From: Kallipyga massiliensis ph2
GTDB taxonomy: Bacteria > Bacillota > Clostridia > Tissierellales > Peptoniphilaceae
Length of the DNA: 64,000 nucleotides
Assembly: GCF_000311985.1 (NCBI RefSeq)
Contig: NZ_HE978585.1
Location: 1,246,443 to 1,310,442, forward strand
Direction: 5' to 3'
The notes below the pieces were generated by a model, which was not told the origin of the DNA, searched no databases, and saw only the letters and a program-made list of their open reading frames with translations. Position numbers and translations under genes: made by a program. Shown in pieces: positions 47,478-54,439 of this stretch. The first letter of the stretch is position 1. Every line of letters begins with the position of its first letter.

Positions 47478-47508
47478 CTTTCCTCCTTTCCGATGAATCG
47501 CCTATCCC

Positions 47509-48102
47509 CTAGGAAAGACGACGGAGGGCGTGGCGGATTCCTTCTTCCAGGGCTTCCTCGGGATTCCAATCCCTGAGGGCGTGTTCCGCCTCGTTGCGGG
47601 CATAACCCAGGTTGAGGAGGGCTTGGATGGCCACCTGGTAGTTCTGGGAATCACCGGGATCGGCCGATGGCCGGGCTTCTTCCGGCTGGACCTGGTAGCC
47701 CAATTTCTTGACCCGGTCCACCAGTTCTAAAATGATCCGGGAAGCCGTCTTGGCCCCCACCCCGGGAGCCCGGGCCAGGGTCTTGGGGTCGTTGTTGAGG
47801 ATGGCTCCAATCACAGCATCCACCGTCAAGGCGGAGAGGATGGAGAGGGCAACCTTTGGGCCGATAGTGGAAACCCGGTTGAGAAGGAGGAAAAGGGTCC
47901 TTTCTTCTTCCTCATAGAAACCATATAGGCTGATGTCGTCCTCCCGAACCACCTGGACGGTATAGATTTTATAGCTTTCCCCCACACGAAAATGCGACAT
48001 CGATTGAACAGATGCCGCAAGCTGGTAACCCATTCCATTGTTTTCGATGACCAGGCCTTCTTCGTCCAATTCGGTGACCTCGCCTTTGATATAAGAAATC
48101 AT
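47509..48102 (-). CDS. ruvA: Holliday junction DNA-binding protein RuvA
   Basis: A 197-residue RuvA: N-terminal OB domain (MISYIKGEVTELDEEGLVIE), two HhH motifs (VSTIGPKVALSIL and APGVGAKTASRIILEL) and the C-terminal RuvB-binding three-helix domain. It starts two bases after the ruvC stop. Confidence 0.96.
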   Translation of the reverse strand: MISYIKGEVTELDEEGLVIENNGMGYQLAASVQSMSHFRVGESYKIYTVQVVREDDISLYGFYEEEERTLFLLLNRVSTIGPKVALSILSALTVDAVIGAILNNDPKTLARAPGVGAKTASRIILELVDRVKKLGYQVQPEEARPSADPGDSQNYQVAIQALLNLGYARNEAEHALRDWNPEEALEEGIRHALRRLS

Positions 48103-48104
48103 GC

Positions 48105-48599
48105 CTACTCCATTCGATAGTCTTCTCTGAAACGCTGGGAAAAAGCCAGGGTCATGGCAACCGCCAATCCGTCCGCCGCATCATCCGGCTTAGGAAGTTC
48201 CGTCAGGCCAAGTAGGGCTTGAATGGAACGCTGAATTTGAAGTTTATCCGCCCGTCCATAGCCGGTAATGGCCTGTTTGATTTGTGGAGGGGTGAATTCG
48301 TAAATGGGCAATCCTCTTTTTACCCCGGCCAGAATTTCCACTCCCCGGGCCTGGGCCACAGAAATGATGGTCGTCTTATTTCGGTAATAAAAGAGTTCTT
48401 CAAAGGCCATCTGATCCGGCTTGTATTCATCGATCAGTTTTCCCATTTCCCGGTCGATCATCCCTAAACGCTCCGGCAGAGGGGTTCCGGCCAGAGTTTC
48501 GATGCAGCCGTATTCCAAGGGGGTAATCTTTCCCCCATCCATCCGGATAACACCATAACCCACTAAGGCTAGGCCCGGATCGATACCCAGAAGGATCAC
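48105..48599 (-). CDS. ruvC: Holliday junction endonuclease RuvC
   Basis: A 164-residue RuvC resolvase. The first catalytic Asp is in LGIDPGLALVGYG, Glu in AFEELFYYRNKTT, and the final Asp pair in KPDDAADGLAVAM. Its start overlaps the stop of the preceding unrecognised gene by four bases. Confidence 0.96.
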   Translation of the reverse strand: MILLGIDPGLALVGYGVIRMDGGKITPLEYGCIETLAGTPLPERLGMIDREMGKLIDEYKPDQMAFEELFYYRNKTTIISVAQARGVEILAGVKRGLPIYEFTPPQIKQAITGYGRADKLQIQRSIQALLGLTELPKPDDAADGLAVAMTLAFSQRFREDYRME

Positions 48600-49321
48600 C
48601 GCATATACCTTTCCAGAACGGCATCGTTGATCCCGTTCCAGATATTGTCTTTATAAATCCGACAAGCATTGGAAGCCAGGTACTGACGGAATTTCCGATA
48701 AATAAAATTAAGATCTTTTATAGTTAAAATGGACTCTTCCGAGGTCAGTTGGGAAAGATGGTCAAAGTCCAAAACGATCTGCCGGTCCAGGTGGTGGTTG
48801 ACCTGGTAGATCTTTCCCTTGACGACTTTCTGGCTAAAAACATTACAGAAACGGTAGAGATCCTTATAATTATTGGTTTGGACCTTAAGCCAGTGGTAAA
48901 GTTGACTCTTCACCGCCATAGCCGGGCCGTTTTTGGCCGTTTGAAAGAGGATCCGTTGGTGCTTGAGCTCTTGGGGGGTGTAGGTCTCCAAGGCTACCCT
49001 CTCCAGCTTATCCACCCAATCCATGGACTCTTCCCTTCCTAAGGGATAAGCTTTCAGACAGATGGCCAGTTCAAAGCGGTGAACATCGTCATTGATGAGT
49101 TTTTGGATGGACCTCATGATGAAATACCGGTCCTTCCGGTCCGCAAGGGCCCGGAAGAGAGAGGTGTTGATGGCCTTCATCAGGACATAGCGGGGCTGGA
49201 GGTTGGAAGAGGGATGGTCCAAATCCATCATGGAAAGAAGGAGGTGAATGGAATCGCTATCACTTTCAAAAAGAAATTGATATTCCAAGCTTTCTTCCAG
49301 ATCTTCTAATCGATCAAGCAT
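48596..49321 (-). CDS. Unrecognised protein upstream of ruvC
   Basis: A 241-residue soluble-looking protein I do not recognise. It is rich in charged and aromatic residues, predicted mainly helical, with no signal peptide, membrane segment or cysteine pair; notable local features are an acidic N-terminus (EDLEESLEYQFLFESDSDS) and a YHWLKVQTNNYKDLYRF stretch near the middle. The start at 49321 has GGAGGG nearby; an in-frame start six codons earlier is less suitable. It is translationally coupled to ruvC and heads the ruv-queA-tgt run, with a TATACT-like -10 at about 49370 but a weak -35. Coupling suggests a link with recombination or is just operon position. Confidence 0.8.
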   Translation of the reverse strand: MLDRLEDLEESLEYQFLFESDSDSIHLLLSMMDLDHPSSNLQPRYVLMKAINTSLFRALADRKDRYFIMRSIQKLINDDVHRFELAICLKAYPLGREESMDWVDKLERVALETYTPQELKHQRILFQTAKNGPAMAVKSQLYHWLKVQTNNYKDLYRFCNVFSQKVVKGKIYQVNHHLDRQIVLDFDHLSQLTSEESILTIKDLNFIYRKFRQYLASNACRIYKDNIWNGINDAVLERYMR

Positions 49322-49427
49322 TGTCTCCCTCCCTTCCATGAAAATGCTTTTATTACGGTATTTAATAGTATATCAAAAAATCAGACTTTGTCTGGGCGAA
49401 ATCGGAAAGAATCCCGGCTTTTTTCTT

Positions 49428-49458
49428 AAAAAAAAACCGCCTGTAAATACAGGCGGTT
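49428..49458 (-). terminator. Terminator of the ten-gene tRNA operon
   Basis: Minus strand ACCGCCTGT-ATTT-ACAGGCGGT hairpin followed by a run of nine T, three bases after tRNA-Arg. Confidence 0.92.
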
Positions 49459-49460
49459 TA

Positions 49461-49534
49461 CGTGCCATTGAGGATTCGAACCCCAGGCCTTCTGGTCCGT
49501 AGCCAGACGCTCTATCCAGCTGAGCTAATGGCAC
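49461..49534 (-). tRNA. tRNA-Arg (anticodon ACG)
   Basis: 74 bases; GTGCCAT/ATGGCAC acceptor, anticodon stem TCTGG/CCAGA with loop CTACGGA, T loop TTCGAAT. Last gene of the tRNA operon. A34 would need deamination to inosine by TadA. Confidence 0.95.
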
Positions 49535-49553
49535 ATATCAATTTTTCTGAACA

Positions 49554-49624
49554 AGCGGGTGAAGGGAATCGAACCCTCGTAGCCAGCTTGGAAGGCTGGA
49601 GCTCTACCACTGAGCTACACCCGC
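49554..49624 (-). tRNA. tRNA-Gly (anticodon TCC)
   Basis: 71 bases; acceptor GCGGGTG/CACCCGC, anticodon stem CCAGC/GCTGG with loop CTTCCAA. U at the discriminator position as usual for Gly. Confidence 0.95.
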
Positions 49625-49704
49625 ATAAGCGGAAGAGACTGCTTTTTAAGTGGTGGCCTAGCCTTCTTACATTATAGGATAGACTGACACTTATTTCAAG
49701 TTTA

Positions 49705-49776
49705 AGCGGCAGACGGGATTCGAACCCGCGACCCTCGCCTTGGCAAGGCGATGCTCTACCTCTGAGCCACTGCCGC
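49705..49776 (-). tRNA. tRNA-Gly (anticodon GCC)
   Basis: 72 bases; acceptor GCGGCAG/CTGCCGC, anticodon stem TCGCC/GGCGA with loop TTGCCAA. An 80-base spacer separates it from the tRNA-Gly(TCC). Confidence 0.95.
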
Positions 49777-49785
49777 ATATTGAAT

Positions 49786-49867
49786 TGGGCGAGAGCGGAT
49801 TCGAACCACTGAAAGCTAAGCTAACGGATTTACAGTCCGTCCCGTTTGGCCACTTCGGTACTCGCCC
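49786..49867 (-). tRNA. tRNA-Tyr (anticodon GTA)
   Basis: 82 bases, class II with long variable arm; anticodon stem ACGGA/TCCGT with loop CTGTAAA. Target of queuosine modification by Tgt/QueA. Confidence 0.95.
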
Positions 49868-49877
49868 TTATTGAAAA

Positions 49878-49952
49878 CGACCCGGATGGGACTCGAACCC
49901 ACGACCTCCAGCGTGACAGGCTGGCATTCTAAACCGACTGAACTACCGGGCC
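49878..49952 (-). tRNA. tRNA-Asp (anticodon GTC)
   Basis: 75 bases; acceptor GGCCCGG/CCGGGTC with one G-U pair, anticodon stem CCAGC/GCTGG with loop CTGTCAC, discriminator G. Confidence 0.95.
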
Positions 49953-49964
49953 AAATGTGACCAA

Positions 49965-50036
49965 TGACCCTACCGGGATTCGAACCCGGGATACCGCCGT
50001 GAGAGGGCGATGTCTTAACCGCTTGACCATAGGGCC
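49965..50036 (-). tRNA. tRNA-Glu (anticodon CTC)
   Basis: 72 bases; acceptor GGCCCTA/TAGGGTC with one G-U pair at the second position, anticodon stem TCGCC/GGCGG with loop CTCTCAC giving CTC, not the more usual TTC. The CTC isoacceptor fits a GC-rich genome; a TTC gene must lie elsewhere. Confidence 0.92.
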
Positions 50037-50041
50037 TTAAA

Positions 50042-50115
50042 TAGCGGAGAAGGGACTTGAACCCCTGACACTTCGGGTATGAACCGAATGCTCTAGCCAG
50101 CTGAGCTACTCCGCC
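50042..50115 (-). tRNA. tRNA-Met (anticodon CAT), elongator type
   Basis: 74 bases; acceptor GGCGGAG/CTCCGCT with a G1-U72 pair as in Bacillus elongator tRNA-Met, anticodon stem TTCGG/CCGAA with loop TTCATAC. A tRNA-Ile2 is less likely. Confidence 0.88.
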
Positions 50116-50149
50116 AAAGATATTTAAGTAATTTCGGTGGCGGAGATGA

Positions 50150-50221
50150 TTGCGGGGGCAGGATTCGAACCTGCGGCCTCCGGGTTATGAGCCCGACGAG
50201 ATACCTCTTCTCCACCCCGCG
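50150..50221 (-). tRNA. tRNA-fMet (anticodon CAT), initiator
   Basis: 72 bases; unpaired C1-A72 and three G-C pairs next to the CTCATAA anticodon loop mark it as the initiator. The D loop is short. Confidence 0.92.
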
Positions 50222-50238
50222 CATTTAAGAACTGCAGA

Positions 50239-50325
50239 TGCCGAGGACCGGGGTCGAACCGGTACGATCTTATCCAGATCGAGGGATTTTAAGTCCCTTG
50301 CGTCTGCCAATTCCGCCACCCCGGC
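50239..50325 (-). tRNA. tRNA-Leu (anticodon TAA)
   Basis: 87 bases, class II; acceptor GCCGGGG/CCTCGGC-type pairing, anticodon loop CTTAAAA. Likely a substrate for MiaA/MiaB since it reads UUR codons. Confidence 0.94.
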
Positions 50326-50328
50326 AAA

Positions 50329-50401
50329 CGCCTTGTGTAGGACTCGAACCTACGACAACGCGGTTAACAGCCGCGCGCTCTACCAGCTGAGCTAACAAGG
50401 C
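50329..50401 (-). tRNA. tRNA-Asn (anticodon GTT)
   Basis: 73 bases; acceptor GCCTTGT/ACAAGGC, anticodon loop CTGTTAA, discriminator G. First gene of the tRNA operon. Confidence 0.95.
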
Positions 50402-50478
50402 ATACTGGACGCTGTTAGAATAGAAAGGCCCTCAAGCGAGGGTCTCCTACACCGGACCTCCATCACAGTGACTCACAT

Positions 50479-50507
50479 AGTATAACAGGTGACTCGGTGG
50501 AATGCAA
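50479..50507 (-). promoter_or_regulatory. Promoter of the tRNA operon
   Basis: Minus strand TTGCAT (50507-50502) and TATACT (50484-50479), 17-base spacer. TTGCAT is also the -35 of the lone tRNA-Leu(CAG) promoter. A GGACCCTCGC...GAGGGCC-type hairpin follows in the leader before tRNA-Asn. Confidence 0.88.
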
Positions 50508-50549
50508 GTGGATTTCACAAGTTTTTTTACTGCATTTTACATAGGTGGC

Positions 50550-51392
50550 CTATTCCTCCTGATGGCGGACGACGTAGGCTAATCCAAAGCAACCCGGCCC
50601 GATATGGGTCCCGACGACCGGGCCCATCTGGGCAATTTCGCCATTGTGGTCCCCCAAAAGAGTTTGGGCATAGTCGATAAATTCTTTTCCCTCTTCCCCG
50701 GGATAGGTATAGATGAAATAGACCGGAAAGTCCGGGTCCACTTCTTCCGAATGATAGCGGTCAAGAATTTTCTTGATGGATGCCCGGATTCCACGCGCCT
50801 TTCCGTAAAGGCCAAGTACTCCCCCATCCATGGAGACGACCGGCTTGATGTTAAGCATCTTTCCTGCCAGACCAACGGCTGCAGGCAGTCGTCCGCCCTT
50901 AACTAGGTGGTCCAGGCCCATGAAAGTACCCATATAACGGAAATCGTCCCTACGCATTGTCACCCAGTCGACAATCTCCTGACTGGATTTTCCTTCTTCT
51001 TTCATCTTCACAGCCCATTCGGCCATCAGGGCCTGGCCCTTGCAGACCATATGGGAGTCGACAACATAGATTCCCCCATAACCGACAATTTCCTTGGCTT
51101 GAAGAGCCGTTTCATAGGTTGAGGAGAGGAAGGAGGACATGGTGATATAGACAATTTCTTCTCCCGCTTTCTTCCCTTCTTCAAAAACCCGGATCATGGA
51201 TCCGATGGAAGGAGAAGAGGTTTTTGCTATTCCGGATTCTTCCAGACGACGGAAAAACCGGTCCTTGTCCTCTTCAACCTGGAAGGAAAAGACCCCGTCC
51301 GGAAAGTCAACACCGATATCAAAAAGGGAAAGACCGCGGATTTCTGCATCTTTTTTGGTCATATCTGAAGCTGTATCCGTGTAGATTATCAT
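50550..51392 (-). CDS. DegV family protein (FakB-like fatty-acid binding)
   Basis: A 280-residue DegV-fold protein that binds a fatty acid for phosphorylation by FakA. Landmarks are TDTASDM at the N-terminus, KTSSPSIGSMIRVFEEG near residue 57, MSSFLSSTYETA near 84 and IGPGCFGLAYV at the C-terminus. The FakA kinase itself is not in the window, although a FakA-C-like domain is encoded at 2.9 kb. It stands alone between the tRNA operon and the metG-C-like gene. Confidence 0.92.
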   Translation of the reverse strand: MIIYTDTASDMTKKDAEIRGLSLFDIGVDFPDGVFSFQVEEDKDRFFRRLEESGIAKTSSPSIGSMIRVFEEGKKAGEEIVYITMSSFLSSTYETALQAKEIVGYGGIYVVDSHMVCKGQALMAEWAVKMKEEGKSSQEIVDWVTMRRDDFRYMGTFMGLDHLVKGGRLPAAVGLAGKMLNIKPVVSMDGGVLGLYGKARGIRASIKKILDRYHSEEVDPDFPVYFIYTYPGEEGKEFIDYAQTLLGDHNGEIAQMGPVVGTHIGPGCFGLAYVVRHQEE

Positions 51393-51504
51393 CCATCCCC
51401 CTTATTATCCAGCGGTTTAGCTTGGGCTTTTCTGAAAAAAAAACCGTCCTCTTGTGTGCCTTTTCTATGGTACTTGTTTTCAAGAGAAAACTCAACTCTC
51501 TCCT

Positions 51505-51535
51505 CGGCGGATGAACTTTGATTGCTCACCCGCCG
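51505..51535. other. Strong hairpin between metG-C-like gene and degV
   Basis: CGGCGGATGA and TCACCCGCCG form a 10-base-pair stem with one G-T pair and an 11-base loop, 20 bases after the stop of the metG-C-like gene. No T run follows on either strand, so it is not a standard terminator. It could end the transcript poorly or be a regulatory fold. Confidence 0.6.
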
Positions 51536-51555
51536 GTGAAAGAGACGCACTATTT

Positions 51556-52047
51556 TTAATAGAGTTTTGCACCTGCCGGGATCCTGGGATCCAACATGAT
51601 GAGGTGGAGCTTTTCTTCCCCTTCTTCCTCATGAATGGCCGAGAGAAGCATGCCCTCGGAGTCCACCCCCATCATCTTTCGGGGAGGAATGTTGCAGATG
51701 GCCAGGAGGGTCTTGCCTACCAGGTCCTCTGGGGCATAATTATCCCGGATTCCGCTCAAGATTGTCCTGCCCTCTTGACTTCCATCATCCAACTTAAATA
51801 GGAGGAGCTTCTTGCTCTTGGGCACTTCCTGGCAGTCCTTGACCTTGACAACACGGAGGTCCATCTTGGAGAAAGTATCAAAGTCCACCATTTCTTCAAA
51901 AAGAGGCTCTATTTTTACTTTGGAAAAATCAAGGTCTTCGGCCTTCAGATAGGGAATATCCAGGCCTTCTGATGGACCATCCTCCTTCTTTCCCCCATTT
52001 CCCAGCCCCAGAGGCTTCATGGTCGGGAATTGTTCCTCATTTAACAT
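51556..52047 (-). CDS. MetRS C-terminal tRNA-binding domain protein (OB fold)
   Basis: A 163-residue protein whose last ~110 residues (VDFDTFSKMDLRVVKVKDC ... RTILSGI ... LVGKTLLAICNIPPRKMMGVDSEGMLLSA) equal the C-terminal dimerisation/tRNA-binding domain of methionyl-tRNA synthetase (EMAP/CsaA-like OB fold). No catalytic MetRS part is attached. About 50 N-terminal residues are a Gly/Lys/Glu-rich linker. The start at 52047 has GGGGGAT six bases upstream, and an in-frame stop lies at 52072-52074. It either is a genuine small gene or the 3' remnant of metG after insertion of the adjacent element; the good ribosome site favours the former. Confidence 0.8.
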   Translation of the reverse strand: MLNEEQFPTMKPLGLGNGGKKEDGPSEGLDIPYLKAEDLDFSKVKIEPLFEEMVDFDTFSKMDLRVVKVKDCQEVPKSKKLLLFKLDDGSQEGRTILSGIRDNYAPEDLVGKTLLAICNIPPRKMMGVDSEGMLLSAIHEEEGEEKLHLIMLDPRIPAGAKLY

Positions 52048-52088
52048 ATTATCCCCCATCCTTCTGTAATATCAACAATTTAGGCATT

Positions 52089-52107
52089 TTGATAAAAGTA
52101 TTATCAA
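52089..52107. repeat. Perfect 7-bp inverted repeat around a 5-bp centre
   Basis: TTGATAA-AAGTA-TTATCAA. It lies close to the expected element terminus, between the metG-C-like start and the integrase arm repeats. Geometry resembles a tyrosine-recombinase core site with a 5-base crossover region, but a chance dyad or operator is possible. Confidence 0.5.
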
Positions 52108-52136
52108 GTACTATTCGGCAGTATAATTTGGAAATT

Positions 52137-52178
52137 TGTTGTCTTTTGTGTTGTCCTCAGACTTAATTGTTGTCCTTT
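52137..52178. repeat. Three direct repeats, candidate integrase arm-binding sites
   Basis: The 11-mer TGTTGTC(C/T)T(T/C)(T/A) occurs at 52137-52147, 52149-52159 and 52168-52178, between the integrase stop and the element end. Tn916 has comparable direct repeats bound by the N-terminal arm domain of its integrase in the same place. Confidence 0.7.
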
Positions 52179-52209
52179 CAAACCACAAATTCAACTTCTA
52201 TTTTTTTGC

Positions 52210-53445
52210 TTAAAAAACATCCAAATTTTTCGTTAATTTTTCTATTGATTCCTTTTTCTTGTCGCTGTTTACTTCGGCATAAATGTCCATCGTCGTTTCT
52301 ATGCTAGCATGTCCCATGATTTCTTGAATAATCTTTATGTTCGTTTCGTTTTCACAAAATCTTGAACAAAAAGTATGGCGTAAATGATGACAAGAGAAGT
52401 GTGGAATTATTATAGGCTCTCTTTTCTCCTTCTTGGCTTTGACAATTTCTTCAGCATTATGAGCCCCTAGAATTCTTCTAATAGCTCTATTGATTGCTGC
52501 GGGATTATGTATCATACCGAAACGGTTTGAAAAAATGAATCCACTCATGCCATCAACAACTGCTGTACAAAAGCCATCTTCTTTTTGTCTTTCATACTCC
52601 GATTGCAAAGCCTCATAAACTGGTTGCATCATAGGCAGGATTCTAGTGCCTGCTTCTGTTTTTGGTAAAGAAACTTTGAACTCACACTTATAGGTATCCG
52701 TTCTCCTTGGATAGTAAGTCATGCTGTGATTTATATCTATGGTTCTTTTCTCCATATCTATATCAGACCATCTAAGTCCTACTACTTCTCCAATTCTACA
52801 GCCTGTGCCAAGCAGCACCGTAAATATCGAATTCCAGTGGACAAATATCGGACTCGAAGCGATATAATTCATGAACGCTCTCTGTTGCTCAATAGTTAAC
52901 GCATGTCTCATATTCTTCTTCTTAGTGTTCTTCTTTTTAATCTCAGCCATTACTCCATCGCTTGGATTGTTTCGAATAATGTCATCCCTTACCGCTAATT
53001 GAAAGGTCGGATGAAGAACTGTATGGATAGTTTCTAATGTGTTTACCTGAAGTCCTCTATCATTCAACAAATCGTAATAAAAATAAAGTACGTCAGAATA
53101 TTTGATTTCTCCAATTTTCCTCTTGCCAAATCCTTCTCTTACAAAGCGGTCATACATGTATGTGTAATTCGTATAAGTTGTTTCCCTTAACTCAGATTTT
53201 GTAGAGATATACCTATCAAAAACAAAATTTAAGGAGGCTTTTCCCATCACATATACATTTAAGCCATCTAACTGATCCTTGAAGAGTTTTTCTTCTCTTT
53301 CCCTTAATTTTTTAAGATCTTTTGAGTAAATAAACTTCCTTTTCCCGTAAGGATCTACATAGCCATAAGCGTATCTTCCATCACTTTCTCTATAAATTTC
53401 TCCTTTCCTTAAAGCTCTACCTTTAGGGTCTTTTCTTGCGGACAT
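52210..53445 (-). CDS. int: Tyrosine integrase of Tn916/Tn1549 type
   Basis: A 411-residue integrase that would excise and insert the element. Domains: an arm-binding domain (GEIYRESDGRYAYGYVDPYG, residues ~10-60), a SAM-like core-binding domain (~70-160) and the catalytic domain. Catalytic residues Arg217, Lys262, His353-x-x-Arg356, His379 and nucleophile Tyr389 are all present, so it should be active. AAAGGAG precedes the ATG. It is the terminal gene of the element, pointing outward, as in Tn916. Confidence 0.94.
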   Translation of the reverse strand: MSARKDPKGRALRKGEIYRESDGRYAYGYVDPYGKRKFIYSKDLKKLREREEKLFKDQLDGLNVYVMGKASLNFVFDRYISTKSELRETTYTNYTYMYDRFVREGFGKRKIGEIKYSDVLYFYYDLLNDRGLQVNTLETIHTVLHPTFQLAVRDDIIRNNPSDGVMAEIKKKNTKKKNMRHALTIEQQRAFMNYIASSPIFVHWNSIFTVLLGTGCRIGEVVGLRWSDIDMEKRTIDINHSMTYYPRRTDTYKCEFKVSLPKTEAGTRILPMMQPVYEALQSEYERQKEDGFCTAVVDGMSGFIFSNRFGMIHNPAAINRAIRRILGAHNAEEIVKAKKEKREPIIIPHFSCHHLRHTFCSRFCENETNIKIIQEIMGHASIETTMDIYAEVNSDKKKESIEKLTKNLDVF

Positions 53446-53490
53446 CTTTCATTCTCCTTTCTATACAACATATAGAAGAGAGAACTTTCG

Positions 53491-53667
53491 TCATTTTTTC
53501 AAGGAGTCAGCATATAACTTCCCTAACCCTGATTTAACCGCCTGCGACATGGTCAAATTATGAGACTTAGCATATCCCCTGAGTTCCTGATATTCGCCTT
53601 CGGTCATTCTAATCGTAACTCTATGAATCATAGGGTCTTCAAGCAAAGGACGTCCCATTTTCCTCAT
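53491..53667 (-). CDS. Small ribbon-helix-helix DNA-binding protein
   Basis: A 58-residue protein with the pattern HRVTIRMTEGEYQELRGYAKSHNLTMSQAVKSGL, typical of Arc/MetJ or MobC-type ribbon-helix-helix folds (beta strand, then two helices). The ATG at 53667 has AAAGGAG six bases upstream; a GTG six codons earlier is less likely. Placed between integrase and excisionase-like genes, it may regulate them or take part in the nucleoprotein complex of excision. Not a full relaxase accessory protein on this evidence. Confidence 0.75.
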   Translation of the reverse strand: MRKMGRPLLEDPMIHRVTIRMTEGEYQELRGYAKSHNLTMSQAVKSGLGKLYADSLKK

Positions 53668-53748
53668 ATCATGCTCCTTTCTCACAATCTAACTTGATTA
53701 TACTTTTTGTCCGACGTTTTGTCAATGCGTTTTACCATTGCAGAACAT

Positions 53749-53946
53749 TTATGTTTGGTAGGGCATCATGCGAAAGGTCTCTAAATAGTCGTCTAAAATA
53801 TCACAATTTACTAAGACTAATTTGTTTAGCTTATAAACCGCACCAGCTTCTTTCGCTATTTCTTCAAATTTCGTCTGACACATTGAATACAGTTCTGCAC
53901 CTTCCTTATATCTGACAAATCTTTTTGCATTAACCTTGTTCTTCAC
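53749..53946 (-). CDS. xis: Excisionase-like winged-helix protein
   Basis: A 65-residue basic protein with the segment RYKEGAELYSMCQTKFEEIAKEAGAVYKLNKLVLVNCDILDDYLETF, an excisionase-like helix-turn-helix followed by a wing, as in the small Xis proteins of Tn916/Tn1549 elements. It starts with GTG preceded by AGGAGG at eight bases. Xis usually bends DNA to favour excision over integration. Position next to int supports this. Confidence 0.85.
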   Translation of the reverse strand: MKNKVNAKRFVRYKEGAELYSMCQTKFEEIAKEAGAVYKLNKLVLVNCDILDDYLETFRMMPYQT

Positions 53947-53987
53947 GAGTTTTACCTCCTTTCAAATAATCTTTTATTTTGTCAATA

Positions 53988-54056
53988 CTATTTAGAATCA
54001 TTCTCTATAATATATTTATAAGTTTTACGACATTGGTAGGTGCTTGGCAGCAACAT
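53988..54056 (-). CDS. Candidate 22-residue small ORF
   Basis: ATG followed by 21 codons (MLLPSTYQCRKTYKYIIENDSK) and TAG, with a very good GGAGGTGAG six bases upstream. It ends 41 bases before the xis start. No homologue is recognised; it may be a leader peptide coupling translation to xis, or a chance ORF. Confidence 0.45.
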   Translation of the reverse strand: MLLPSTYQCRKTYKYIIENDSK

Positions 54057-54382
54057 AGGAATCTCACCTCCGCCTCTTATTCCAGACGAGCCGGCTTAAA
54101 CTATTGAAGTATCATTATCACTACTTGCTTCATTGAACAGGTTGCCAAATCTGTTTTTATGTATTCTTATTTATCGCTCGCTTTCTTGTTTCCTTGATTT
54201 ACTCAGTATTCATAAAACCAAAATTTCTTTCAGCAGAAAGGTCATGGCGTAAGTCATAATCCTCCACAAGTAGATAAAGTCCTACCTTTGGTCTATTCAG
54301 TTGTCAAGGAACAATTGCCTATTGGCTTTCAGAGAGATTTTCTTTTAAGTTATTCTTGAAAATAATTCTTCAATTAAATTAA
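54057..54382 (-). other. Non-coding regulatory-looking stretch upstream of xis
   Basis: About 330 bases without a standard gene. On the minus strand it carries a TTGACA at 54307-54302 (no clear -10, the hexamer 17 bases on is TAGGAC), a 15-codon SD-led ORF at 54210-54257 and a CGCC-rich stretch before the 22-codon ORF. It likely holds the promoter for the xis-int group, perhaps served by the element's sigma factor. Confidence 0.5.
54210..54257 (-). CDS. Candidate 15-residue leader ORF
   Basis: MTYAMTFLLKEILVL followed by TGA, with GTGGAGG four bases before the ATG. Short hydrophobic peptide in a non-coding stretch of a mobile element; leader-peptide attenuation is possible but unproven. Confidence 0.4.
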   Translation of the reverse strand: MTYAMTFLLKEILVL

Positions 54383-54426
54383 GAGGACAGATCTCCCTTC
54401 ACTTTATACAAGGAAAATCTGCCCTC
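54383..54426 (-). terminator. Hairpin terminator after element sigma factor
   Basis: Minus strand GAGGGCAGATTTTCC pairs with GGGAGATCTGTCCTC (15 base pairs with three G-T), followed by a TTAATTTAATT stretch; it begins 14 bases after the sigma gene stop. Confidence 0.72.
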
Positions 54427-54439
54427 ATGCACAAGGCGA

